Shown in pieces: positions 44,781 to 52,556 of a DNA stretch of 64,000 nucleotides. Each line of letters starts with the position of its first letter. The first letter of the stretch is position 1. The position numbers were made by a program, and so were the translations under genes. Origin of the DNA: Paenibacillus sp. S150 (GTDB lineage Bacteria > Bacillota > Bacilli > Paenibacillales > Paenibacillaceae); NCBI RefSeq assembly GCF_019352175.1, contig NZ_JACBYI010000027.1, positions 25,600 through 89,599 on the forward strand. The letters run 5' to 3'. Under the pieces are notes generated by a model. That model had not been told where the DNA came from and did not search any database. It worked only from the letters and a program-made list of their open reading frames with translations.

Positions 44781-45908
44781 TTATTCAAAATAATCGGCCA
44801 GCCCTTCGGCAATGGCTTTGGCCGCCTTTTTCTGATAGGAGGCCGTTCTTACGATGGATTCGTCGGAGCGGTTCGTCAGAAAACCAAGCTCCACCAGCGT
44901 CGCCGGGAGGCTGTTTTCCCGCAGAATATGATAGTCCCCGAAGGATAAGCCGTTGCTCTTCAGGCCAATGCCCTGCCGGAGCCGGTTCTCGATGGAGCGG
45001 GCCAGCCGCAGATCATTGTTCTCCGAATAAAAAAAGGTGAGTGTCCCCGATACCTTCTTCGGAGAAGAATTGTAATGAATGCTGACAAAAGCATCCGCCC
45101 GGAGCTGCTGTCCGATCTGTACCCGCCGGGAAAGGGAAGGCTTCTGGTCATCCCGCGTCCGGGTCAGCTCTACCCTTGCCCCTTTGGCTGCCAGGTAATC
45201 GCGAACATAAAAGGACGTCTGCAGCGACAAATCCTTCTCCATAGTATCGAAGCTTGTGCCGAGCATGCCGGGATCACTGCCGCCGTGTCCGGGATCAATG
45301 ACGACCAGCTTGCCGCGGATGCTTCCGGATGACTTGGCGTTTACGCTGCCGCTGCTCCCGTTGCCTGTGCCTGAGCGGCTTCCTCCGGCAATGTACTGCC
45401 CCGCTACCCAGCCCACCTCACCGCCGGAGGTGCGGATTTTTGCCCAATCTCCTTGGGACAGCTGAACGGTGACCGGATCCCCCTCTTTCAAAGACCCCAG
45501 CACTTTATACCCGGTTCCGGGACCTCCCCTGATCCGCAGGGAAGAAGCAGTTACGCGGGCAATTCCCTTATTAAGGCTGCTGGAGGATTTGCTTGAGGCC
45601 TTCGCCGAAGCTGTGGCTGCTGATGCCGTTCCGCCGGTTCTTTTAAGATAATATCCGGCTACCCAGCCGGAGACGCTGCCTGCCCGCACCTTAAGCCAGC
45701 CGTGCTGCTCATCGCTAACGGTGACCACTGCCCCGCTGTTCAGCGAGCCTGTCACAGTGCTGCCTGCGGCAGGCTCGCTGCGCACATTCAGGGAAGAAGC
45801 ATAGACCTTTGCCGTATAGGCTCCGGCGGCATTGACCGATTCAGGCGGCTGCAAGACGGATAATGATAAAGTGACTGCCAGTATGGCGGCGGATAATGTT
45901 TTTTTCAT
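44781..45908 (-). CDS. N-acetylmuramoyl-L-alanine amidase with two SH3b domains
   Basis: The 375-residue secreted enzyme has a signal peptide ending at VNAAG near residue 28. Two SH3b wall-binding domains (about 30-90, SSLNVRSEPAAGS; about 118-175, SSLRIRGGPGTGY) are joined by Ser/Ala-rich linkers. An Amidase_3 zinc domain follows (about 200-372; VIDPGHGGSDPG, the zinc-ligand Glu in DTMEKDLSL, FVSIHYNSS and LVELGFLTN). It cleaves the MurNAc-L-Ala bond in peptidoglycan remodelling. Catalytic residues look intact. It is convergent with the HD-GYP gene. Confidence 0.95.
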   Translation of the reverse strand: MKKTLSAAILAVTLSLSVLQPPESVNAAGAYTAKVYASSLNVRSEPAAGSTVTGSLNSGAVVTVSDEQHGWLKVRAGSVSGWVAGYYLKRTGGTASAATASAKASSKSSSSLNKGIARVTASSLRIRGGPGTGYKVLGSLKEGDPVTVQLSQGDWAKIRTSGGEVGWVAGQYIAGGSRSGTGNGSSGSVNAKSSGSIRGKLVVIDPGHGGSDPGMLGTSFDTMEKDLSLQTSFYVRDYLAAKGARVELTRTRDDQKPSLSRRVQIGQQLRADAFVSIHYNSSPKKVSGTLTFFYSENNDLRLARSIENRLRQGIGLKSNGLSFGDYHILRENSLPATLVELGFLTNRSDESIVRTASYQKKAAKAIAEGLADYFE

Positions 45909-46074
45909 AGGTATGTATGTCCTCGTTTCAGAAATGTGTTAAAGGTTTATTACCCGTTCCAACCGGAGGGAAACAAAACAAGATAAAATTCAAACGGAAA
46001 TATACCTCTATTCCGGGATGGCATTCAATTGTATAATTATTACATATTGGGAAAGCCGACAAAGGAGTGCCAAC

Positions 46075-47076
46075 GTGACCAGACCTAAATTATTCATTGG
46101 ATCTTCCAGAGAATCCATACGCTACGCCCGGGCGATACATGAGCAGCTGAAGCGGGAGGCCCAGGTGAATCCCTGGTATGCCCACGCCTTCCGGGCTAAT
46201 GAATATACCATGGAAGCCTTGGAGCGGAACCTGGATGAGAGCGATTTTGCCGTATTTGTGTTCTCGCCCGATGATGTTGCCAGAATCCGCGGCAAATATT
46301 ATTATGTGACCCGGGACAACACACAGTTCGAAATGGGCTTGTTCTGGGCCAGGCTGCGGCGCAGCCGCGTTTTCTGCCTGCTGCCGGATCAGGTGCCTGC
46401 CCGCAAGGATCTGATTCCCGGCGAGAACATTGAGGAGTATCATCTGCTCTCGGATTTATCCGGGCTCACGCCCCTGGAATATGAATGGCAGCATGAGAAT
46501 CCGGTTGCAGCCGTGGATGTAAGCTGCGGCAAAATCATTGACAGCATTCAGGAGCAGGGGAGCTATTCTGATCCGCAGAAGGAGCTGGAACAGCTAAAGC
46601 TTGAGCTTAGGCGAAAAGAAAGTATCCTTCACTTCTTTTGGCAATATAATAGTAATGTGACCACTCCTCAAGACGGGGAGAACTATCAGGCGCTCAGCGA
46701 AGCGGTCCGCAATTCCTTTCTGCCGCCCAAGCATTGCCGGGTGATCGGCGCCGCCATGTGGCAGGCCCGTGAGCAGGAAGGACTGGTGCAGGTGGGCGGA
46801 AATGTGGGGCGCGGGCATTCCTATCCATTTTCATTGACCGAAGAAAAGGGTTCCCGCCCGGGGGTGCTGGATGCTTTTATGACCAAGGAATGGACCTTTT
46901 TTCAGCGAACGGAAGTTGCGGAGGTATATATCCTATGCTATCCTTTAGGTGAGAAGCATGTCCTTTCTGTACATTTTTCCGGAAGCGACGGATTATCTGC
47001 CGATGATCTGACCGAGGTCGTGTCGTACAACCGGGATTTGTTCCGTACCGTCAATCATTTAGTGGGAGGGGACTGA
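46075..47076 (+). CDS. TIR-like (CAP12/PycTIR-type) domain protein with C-terminal GAF-like sensor
   Basis: The protein is 333 residues. The GTG at 46075 is seven bases after AAAGGAG; an upstream ATG at 46018 has no site. The TIR-like domain (about 4-125) shows KLFIGSSRES, SDFAVFVFSPDDVARIRG, RDNTQFEMGLFWARL and RVFCLLP, the signature of the predicted nucleotide-binding TIR family found in CBASS and Pycsar effectors. The putative NAD-cleaving Glu is Glu86. A charged coiled coil (about 160-182) links to a GAF-like region (about 185-333). In known members NAD+ destruction kills phage-infected cells. Here no cyclase is adjacent, so the C-terminal domain may sense the trigger itself. It forms a two-gene operon with the next ORF. 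Confidence 0.83.
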   Translation: MTRPKLFIGSSRESIRYARAIHEQLKREAQVNPWYAHAFRANEYTMEALERNLDESDFAVFVFSPDDVARIRGKYYYVTRDNTQFEMGLFWARLRRSRVFCLLPDQVPARKDLIPGENIEEYHLLSDLSGLTPLEYEWQHENPVAAVDVSCGKIIDSIQEQGSYSDPQKELEQLKLELRRKESILHFFWQYNSNVTTPQDGENYQALSEAVRNSFLPPKHCRVIGAAMWQAREQEGLVQVGGNVGRGHSYPFSLTEEKGSRPGVLDAFMTKEWTFFQRTEVAEVYILCYPLGEKHVLSVHFSGSDGLSADDLTEVVSYNRDLFRTVNHLVGGD

Positions 47077-47080
47077 CACG

Positions 47081-47320
47081 ATGAAGAATATGAAGAATGC
47101 AGCCAGTTTGTCCAGTGCTGTCCGCCGAACCGCAAGCGGCAGCGGCAGCAGTGAGGGCGGCAAGGGACGCACGAAGCGGAAAGCGGGGTCCGGGAGGCCC
47201 ACCAAGCTGTCACCGCCGGCCATCAACGTATATATTGCGCCCTCCCTGGAAGGCGGAGACGACGAATACAAGAAGCTCATCAGCGGGAAGGTCGATAATA
47301 ACAAGCCTTCGTTCGCTTAA
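47081..47320 (+). CDS. 79-residue basic protein, partner of the TIR gene
   Basis: The ATG is four bases after the TIR stop, with GGGAGGGG ten bases upstream inside the TIR gene, so it is translationally coupled. The N-terminal half is low complexity and basic (Ser, Gly, Lys, Arg). The C-terminal half (AINVYIAPSLEGGDDEYKKL) is acidic and looks folded. I do not recognise a family. A strong terminator follows directly, confirming a two-gene unit. It could regulate or bind the TIR protein; this is inferred from gene order only. Confidence 0.72.
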   Translation: MKNMKNAASLSSAVRRTASGSGSSEGGKGRTKRKAGSGRPTKLSPPAINVYIAPSLEGGDDEYKKLISGKVDNNKPSFA

Positions 47321-47329
47321 CTGAAGCAG

Positions 47330-47362
47330 GGGTCCCCGGTCAATGCCGGGGGCCCTTTTTTT
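47330..47362 (+). terminator. Terminator of the TIR operon
   Basis: GGGTCCCCGG and CCGGGGGCCC form a 10-bp stem with a 6-base loop, then seven T. A repeat field starts at once behind it. Confidence 0.93.
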
Positions 47363-47379
47363 CAAAGATAAGAATTTAT

Positions 47380-47533
47380 CCTGAATTTCGAAAGTAAGTA
47401 TCCACAAATCCTCTAAAAAGCTCTACACGAAGGGATTTCTTGCTAAAAACAGCTTGCACCAAATGGGTGAAGGAAAAAGAGGGGGTATCCCTTGTCCGAT
47501 CTGGATTGGTTCAATTCACTTTCGAAATTCAGG
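47380..47533 (+). mobile_element. MITE-like element, copy 2 (154 bp)
   Basis: It has the same CCTGAATTTCGAAAG terminal inverted repeats, internal sequence and TTTAT duplication (47375-47379 and 47534-47538) as copy 1. The flanks AAGATAAGAA and ATGTTTCACG rejoin into the empty site seen at 48203-48221. Confidence 0.88.
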
Positions 47534-48199
47534 TTTATATGTTTCACGTTATCAATCCCCTTAGCGGTGAAAATCCGGAGACCCGGGCGTCCGCTGCCGC
47601 TGTTCCGCGGGTCCGTCCGCTCCGCTGTTTAAGCGGGAGGCGGTTCTGTAATCTTTAAAAAACACAATAAAGAAACTTAATGTATAGGAATGGAACCGGC
47701 TTATATGAAATGAACCGGAGAACCTGAACAAGCTGATGGAACGCAAGGGAGAAATTCATAGGGAACGGAAGCGAAGTGTAAAAAGTAACACTAATGGGCT
47801 GGAATTCTGGCTTGAACGGGCTTTAGTGGGATTTTGTACACCTAATGGAGGCCTGCTCACCCCATATGGCTGATTTCAGCCGGATTAGTTGTACTTTTTC
47901 CCACTAGGGATGATCCAGGAGCCGAATGCGGTGGATTAGTGATCCTTTTTACCACTAAGATGGCTGCCCTTTGTTATGAATGGTTCAAGTTCATCTTAAT
48001 GTAGTCGTATTCCTCTGAAAGGGAGAGAAACGGATAGATTAGGGATCCTTTTTCCCGCTAACCCTTGCGAAAAGCGGCTGGGGGAATATGAAGTGGCCTT
48101 TTCCACTTGGCTTCCCGCCTGGCTTCAGAAGCCAGCCTTACACCTGAATGCCAACAGCTGCGCAGCCGGGTCAAGGACGGCGCAGCCGTTTCCACTTGA
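47534..48199 (+). repeat. Repeat modules B (partial) and C, copy 3, uninterrupted
   Basis: A short start of module A is followed by the second half of module B (47559-47776) and a full-length module C (47777 to about 48163). It ends with a partial module A tail. This copy shows what module C looks like without the IS200-like insertion. Confidence 0.85.
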
Positions 48200-48297
48200 A
48201 AGACAAGAATTTATATGTTTCACGCTGTAAATTAGCCTTATCTTTCTCGCTGAAACGGATAACGTCCTTATAAGGACGTTATCCTTTTCCACTTGTC
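48200..48297 (+). repeat. Repeat module A copy with a perfect 28-bp palindrome
   Basis: Like other module A copies up to GAAACGG. From 48257 to 48284 it then forms a perfect 28-bp palindrome (half-site GGATAACGTCCTTA), whereas other copies have the two-level stem CCGTCCTTA plus GAAACGG/CCGTTTC. It lies at the 3' end of the LLM monooxygenase gene and could act as its terminator or processing site. Confidence 0.85.
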
Positions 48298-48323
48298 CTT
48301 CTGTTTGCTTGCGGCACATGATG

Positions 48324-49427
48324 TTAAATCTCCCGGGCCGGGGAGCTGGCGCTGTTCTTCTTAGCAATTTCCCGCCGTACAGCCGGGGCTACCTCTGCAG
48401 CCAGCAGTTCAATCGCAGCCGCCACCTTGGGGTAGGGAAGTCCGCCGATATCCAGTTGGGTCATGAAGCGGTTATGGCCGAACAATTCATGCTGGTACAG
48501 GATTTTCTCGATAATCTGCTGCGGGCTGCCGACAGCCAGGGTATTGACCGGGGACACGAAGCGGCCAAAATCGCTGCGCGAGACGCGGTATTCCTGACCG
48601 GGATGCGGGCTGATGGCGTTGCGGTAGCTGTAATAGTAAGGGTAATATTCATCCAGCGCCTGCTGCGGGGTTTTGGCAATGTAGCCGTGGCTCGTTATGG
48701 CGATCTTCAGGTCTGCTGCGGAATGTCCGGCTGCGGCTCCGCTGCGGCGGTAGGTCTCGGCCAGATTCTGAAAAGGCTCCGGACTGCCGCTGAGAATCGC
48801 AATAGCCATGCCTATGCCCAGACGGCCGGCCTGTTCGGCGCTTTCGGCGGAGCCGCCGATGCCGATCCAGAGCGGAAGCTTCTGCTGCAGGGGACGCGGA
48901 GCAATCTCGGCGTTGTTCAGCGGTGGACGAAACGTTCCCCGCCAGTTCATCACTTCATGCTGGTTCAGTCCCAGCAGCAGATCCAGATTCTCGGCAAAGA
49001 GGCGTTTGTAGTCCTCCAGCTCATAACCGAACAGCGGAAAAGATTCCAGAAATGCGCCGCGTCCGGAGATGATTTCCGCACGGCCGCCTGACAGCAGATC
49101 GAGAGTGGCGAAATCCTCGAATACCCGCACAGGGTCGATGGTGCTCAGCACGGTAGTCGCACTCGTCAGCTTGATCCGCTTGGTCACCTGGGAGATGGCG
49201 GCCAGCACGACCGGCACGGAGGAGATGACAAAATCCAGACGGTGATGCTCGCCCACCCCAAACACATCAAGCCCGGCTTCATCAGCCAGCTTGGCCGCCT
49301 CAATAACCTCATGTAATCGCTGCTGAGGGCTGATCCGCTGCCCTGTGTGGCAGTCGGTTACAATATCCCCCAGCGTATAGATACCAAATTCAAAATCCGG
49401 CACTTGTTCCTTAGTATTGTTATCCAT
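48324..49427 (-). CDS. LLM-class flavin-dependent monooxygenase
   Basis: The 367-residue luciferase-like protein has EFGIYTLGDIVTD at the N-terminus, GEHHRLDFVISSVPVV near residue 60, STIDPVRVFEDFATLD near 90 and GRAEIISGRGAFLESFPLFG near 115. It is a paralog of the protein at 18299-19366. It is divergent from a sulfonate/nitrate-type ABC operon, so FMNH2-dependent oxidation of an imported organosulfur compound is a reasonable guess. The partner flavin reductase is not in the window. AAGGGG lies 11 bases before the ATG. An ACTTACA-AAA-TGTAAGT palindrome lies 98 bases upstream. Confidence 0.9.
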   Translation of the reverse strand: MDNNTKEQVPDFEFGIYTLGDIVTDCHTGQRISPQQRLHEVIEAAKLADEAGLDVFGVGEHHRLDFVISSVPVVLAAISQVTKRIKLTSATTVLSTIDPVRVFEDFATLDLLSGGRAEIISGRGAFLESFPLFGYELEDYKRLFAENLDLLLGLNQHEVMNWRGTFRPPLNNAEIAPRPLQQKLPLWIGIGGSAESAEQAGRLGIGMAIAILSGSPEPFQNLAETYRRSGAAAGHSAADLKIAITSHGYIAKTPQQALDEYYPYYYSYRNAISPHPGQEYRVSRSDFGRFVSPVNTLAVGSPQQIIEKILYQHELFGHNRFMTQLDIGGLPYPKVAAAIELLAAEVAPAVRREIAKKNSASSPAREI

Positions 49428-49524
49428 GATTCATAAACCCCTTGTACTATAGAATATTTGAATTTGTTCACGGCTGCTTAAGCCCGTCCGGTAAAGCAGG
49501 AATACAAGTTATTGTATCACAACA

Positions 49525-49541
49525 ACTTACAAAATGTAAGT
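49525..49541 (-). promoter_or_regulatory. Palindromic operator upstream of the LLM gene
   Basis: ACTTACA-AAA-TGTAAGT is a perfect 7-bp-arm inverted repeat, with a further TGTAAGT half site at 49550-49556. Such spacing and half sites resemble HxlR/YodB-type redox or quinone regulators' operators in Bacilli. The regulator is not in this window. Confidence 0.55.
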
Positions 49542-49733
49542 ATATGAGTGTAAGTTTGTAGAATTGGCGAATGGATGATTTTGCTTATGTTTAGTGTATT
49601 GGATTTTGCCGTTTTCATCCATGAGAGAATTCGAACGGATTTTTCGCGCCCAATGGAATGTTGCCTGGAATCAGAGTGAAGGCTAGATTGCAATGACCAA
49701 AGAGATGTAATCTGATCTAATTGTGAATTTTTG

Positions 49734-49762
49734 TTGACAGACCTGATGATAGGTGTTATTTT
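49734..49762 (+). promoter_or_regulatory. Promoter of the sulfonate-type operon
   Basis: TTGACA (49734-49739) and TATTTT (49757-49762) are spaced by 17 bases. Confidence 0.6.
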
Positions 49763-49816
49763 AAATTTACAAATCCAATTGATTTACTTTGAATTCAATA
49801 ATGCCGACTGTTCAGA

Positions 49817-49862
49817 CAGAGGTATCCGTGCTTATCCACCTGCGCGGAACCTCTGTTTTTAT
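49817..49862 (+). terminator. Leader hairpin with U tract (possible attenuator)
   Basis: CAGAGGT and the ACCTCTG arm, with an inner TCCG/CGGA pairing, are followed by TTTTTA. It lies between the promoter and the first gene, so readthrough must be controlled. No known riboswitch core was recognised upstream. Confidence 0.6.
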
Positions 49863-49903
49863 TGGTGCAATCTTTGAGAACTTAGGCTGAAGGAGGAACG
49901 GTT

Positions 49904-50680
49904 ATGGGTGAAGCATTGCTGTCGATTACACAGCTGAACAAGAGCTTTGGCACAGCCGGCGGGCCGGTGCAGGCGCTGCAGAATGTCGAGCTTCAGGTGC
50001 AGGAGGGCGAATTCATTACAGTCATCGGGCCGAGCGGCTGCGGCAAAAGCACCCTGCTGCGCATCGTTGCCGGCCTGGACACCGGCTATACCGGCAGAGT
50101 TACGCTGGAGGGGGAAGAGATCGGCGGGCCGGGCATCGATAAAGGGTTTATTTTTCAGGAGCACCGGCTGTTCCCTTGGCTTACCGTGGAGAAGAATATC
50201 GCTTCCGATCTGCCGCTCGGGAATCCGGAAATCCGCCGGAAGGTCGATGAGCTGATTGAGCTGGTCAAGCTGAACGGCTTCGAAAAAGCCTATCCCCGGG
50301 AGCTGTCCGGCGGGATGGCCCAGCGTGTTGCCATTGCCCGTGCGCTTTTGCGGAATCCCAAGATCCTGCTGCTAGACGAGCCGTTCGGGGCGCTGGATGC
50401 GTTCACCCGTGCGCATATGCAGACGGTGCTGCTGGATATCTGGCGGCGGAACCGGACCACAATGATTTTTGTGACCCATGATATTGATGAAGCGGTGTTC
50501 CTGGGCAACCGGGTAGTCATTCTGGAGCCGCGTCCCGGCAAGATCCGCAAGATCGTTCCGGTGGACCTGCCGTATCCGCGCAAAAAAACCACGAATTCTT
50601 TTCAGGAGCTGCGCCTCAAGGTGCTGAATCATTTCGAAAAAGTGGATGAGCTTGAGCTGACCGACGGGGCGGGAATTTAG
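49904..50680 (+). CDS. ABC transporter ATPase, SsuB/TauB-type
   Basis: The 258-residue ATPase has Walker A GPSGCGKS near residue 43, Q-loop FQEHRLFPW, signature LSGGMAQR and Walker B ILLLDEPFGALD. This variant (SGGMAQR with FGALDAFTR) is typical of nitrate/sulfonate/taurine importers. The start follows AAGGAGG. It is the first gene of a long operon through 56635. A 125-base gap with AT-rich sequence separates it from the first permease. Confidence 0.92.
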   Translation: MGEALLSITQLNKSFGTAGGPVQALQNVELQVQEGEFITVIGPSGCGKSTLLRIVAGLDTGYTGRVTLEGEEIGGPGIDKGFIFQEHRLFPWLTVEKNIASDLPLGNPEIRRKVDELIELVKLNGFEKAYPRELSGGMAQRVAIARALLRNPKILLLDEPFGALDAFTRAHMQTVLLDIWRRNRTTMIFVTHDIDEAVFLGNRVVILEPRPGKIRKIVPVDLPYPRKKTTNSFQELRLKVLNHFEKVDELELTDGAGI

Positions 50681-50805
50681 TAAAGCCGGACCCGATCGGA
50701 CGCCGCTGCTTCTGAATGGGGAGGCAGAGCAATTCTTGCGGCAATATATCCGACTTACCTTATGTGAATTTATGTATATAAATATTAAAAAAGGGGGAGT
50801 CACTC

Positions 50806-51609
50806 ATGGCTCAAAGGGCTGCGGCGGTGAGAAGCGCCGGAAGACCGGGAAAAACTGCAGTTGCCGGTCTGGGCCTGCTGCTGCCGGGAAGCATACTGAT
50901 CCTGTGGCAGGTGCTGGGACATTACGGAATGATCTCCGACATGCTGTTTCCCACTCCTTATACCATTGCTGAGTCGTTCGTTGCGCTGGCTTCCAGCGGT
51001 GATTTGTGGAGCAATCTGCGAATCAGTGTGGCCAGGGCACTGTCGGGATTTCTTCTTGGCGGCGGGCTGGGACTGTTGTCCGGCATCCTGGTCGGGCTGT
51101 TCCGCAGATCGGAGAAGCTGCTCGACCCCTCGCTGCAAATGATCCGCATGATTCCCAGTCTGGCCGTTGTGCCGCTGTTCATCCTGTGGTTTGGCATTGG
51201 AGAGGAATCCAAGGTGCTGCTGATTGCCAAAGGCGCTTTTTTTCCGGTCTATATCAATACATTCATGGGCATACGCGGGACGGACAATAAGCTGTTTGAG
51301 GTCTCCAAGGTACTGGGCTTTAGCCGCGTGAAGCAAATTGTCCGGCTGGTGCTGCCGGCGGCGGTGCCGAACATAATGCTCGGTGTGCGTCTGTCGCTGG
51401 GACTCTCCTGGCTGGGACTGGTGGTCGCAGAGCTGATTGCTTCCACCTCCGGCATCGGCTATATGATGTCGGATGCCCGGCAATTTGCCGATACGCCAGT
51501 GGTATTCGTGGGCATTATTGTTTTTGCCGCTGCCGGCTTGCTGAGCGATACCGTTGTCCGCCTGATTGAACGGCGTCTGCTGAGATGGCAGGACAGCTAT
51601 CAAGGATAG
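50806..51609 (+). CDS. ABC transporter permease 1, SsuC-type
   Basis: The 267-residue protein has about six membrane helices. The family motif near residue 165 (GTDNKLFEVSKVLGFSRVKQ) contacts the ATPase. GGGGGAG lies about 10 bases before the ATG. It is clearly related to the next gene; two different permeases in one operon suggest a heterodimeric channel rather than the usual SsuC homodimer. Confidence 0.92.
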   Translation: MAQRAAAVRSAGRPGKTAVAGLGLLLPGSILILWQVLGHYGMISDMLFPTPYTIAESFVALASSGDLWSNLRISVARALSGFLLGGGLGLLSGILVGLFRRSEKLLDPSLQMIRMIPSLAVVPLFILWFGIGEESKVLLIAKGAFFPVYINTFMGIRGTDNKLFEVSKVLGFSRVKQIVRLVLPAAVPNIMLGVRLSLGLSWLGLVVAELIASTSGIGYMMSDARQFADTPVVFVGIIVFAAAGLLSDTVVRLIERRLLRWQDSYQG

Positions 51610-51624
51610 GAGGAGATACACACC

Positions 51625-52512
51625 ATGAGCGAAGGAATTGAGGCGATTGTCAAGACAGCCAAGGGGGTAAGAGAAGCCCGGGATTATAGTGGGACGGCTC
51701 CCATAACTGCACATAAGAACGGAAATTCACCGTTATCGCCTGCCTGGAAGATGCGTTTGTCCGATTGGGGAACCGGTGCGGCAATCCCTGCCGCAGTCAT
51801 TGTGGTGTGGCAGCTTGCCGGCAGTGCCGGCCTGATCTCGCCGGAGTTTCTGCCGACGCCGCTGTCAATTCTCTCGGCGTTTGCGGAGCTTACAGTGACC
51901 GGGGAGCTTCCGCACCATCTGGGCGTCAGTATGGGCAGAGAGGGCATCGGCTTTCTCGTCGGCGGCATTCTCGGCCTGTTCTTCGGTATTCTGACCGGCC
52001 TGTTCCGCAGTGCGGAATATCTGCTCGACCCCAGTGTTCAGGTGCTGCGGCTGGTTCCCCATCTCGCAATTGCGCCGCTAATTATCCTGTGGTTCGGCTT
52101 TGGCGAGGTCTCGAAGGTGGTCATTATTATGAGCGGTTCATTCTTTCCGCTCTATATCAATACCTTTATGGGCATCCGGGGCGTGGACAACAAGCTGTTT
52201 GAAGTGGCGAAGGTGCTGGGCTTCAGCCCGCTCCAGAAGCTGCGGCGGCTGATTCTGCCGGCGGCGCTGCCCGGCATTCTGCTGGGGCTGCGCCTGTCGA
52301 TGGCGGTAGCCTGGATCGGACTGGTGGTCGCAGAGCTGATTGGCTCACAGTCCGGCGTGGGGTTCCTGATTAATGAAGCGAAGCAGAATTCCAATACGCA
52401 GGTTATCTTTGTAGGCATTCTAATTTTTGCTGTGGTCGGCAAGCTGATCGATTCTCTGTTCCGCGCCATTGAGCGCAAATTCCTGTACTGGCGTGACAGC
52501 TATCAAGGCTAA
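51625..52512 (+). CDS. ABC transporter permease 2, SsuC-type
   Basis: The 295-residue protein shares the permease core of its upstream neighbour (GVDNKLFEVAKVLGFSPLQK near residue 190) and has an N-terminal extension of about 45 hydrophilic residues. It starts 15 bases after permease 1 with AGGAGG. Both permeases end in the same WRDSYQG-type tail, pointing to an old tandem duplication. Confidence 0.92.
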   Translation: MSEGIEAIVKTAKGVREARDYSGTAPITAHKNGNSPLSPAWKMRLSDWGTGAAIPAAVIVVWQLAGSAGLISPEFLPTPLSILSAFAELTVTGELPHHLGVSMGREGIGFLVGGILGLFFGILTGLFRSAEYLLDPSVQVLRLVPHLAIAPLIILWFGFGEVSKVVIIMSGSFFPLYINTFMGIRGVDNKLFEVAKVLGFSPLQKLRRLILPAALPGILLGLRLSMAVAWIGLVVAELIGSQSGVGFLINEAKQNSNTQVIFVGILIFAVVGKLIDSLFRAIERKFLYWRDSYQG

Positions 52513-52556
52513 CGCTTATGAAATCACGAAACCATGAAACCAAGGGGGCTATGACA

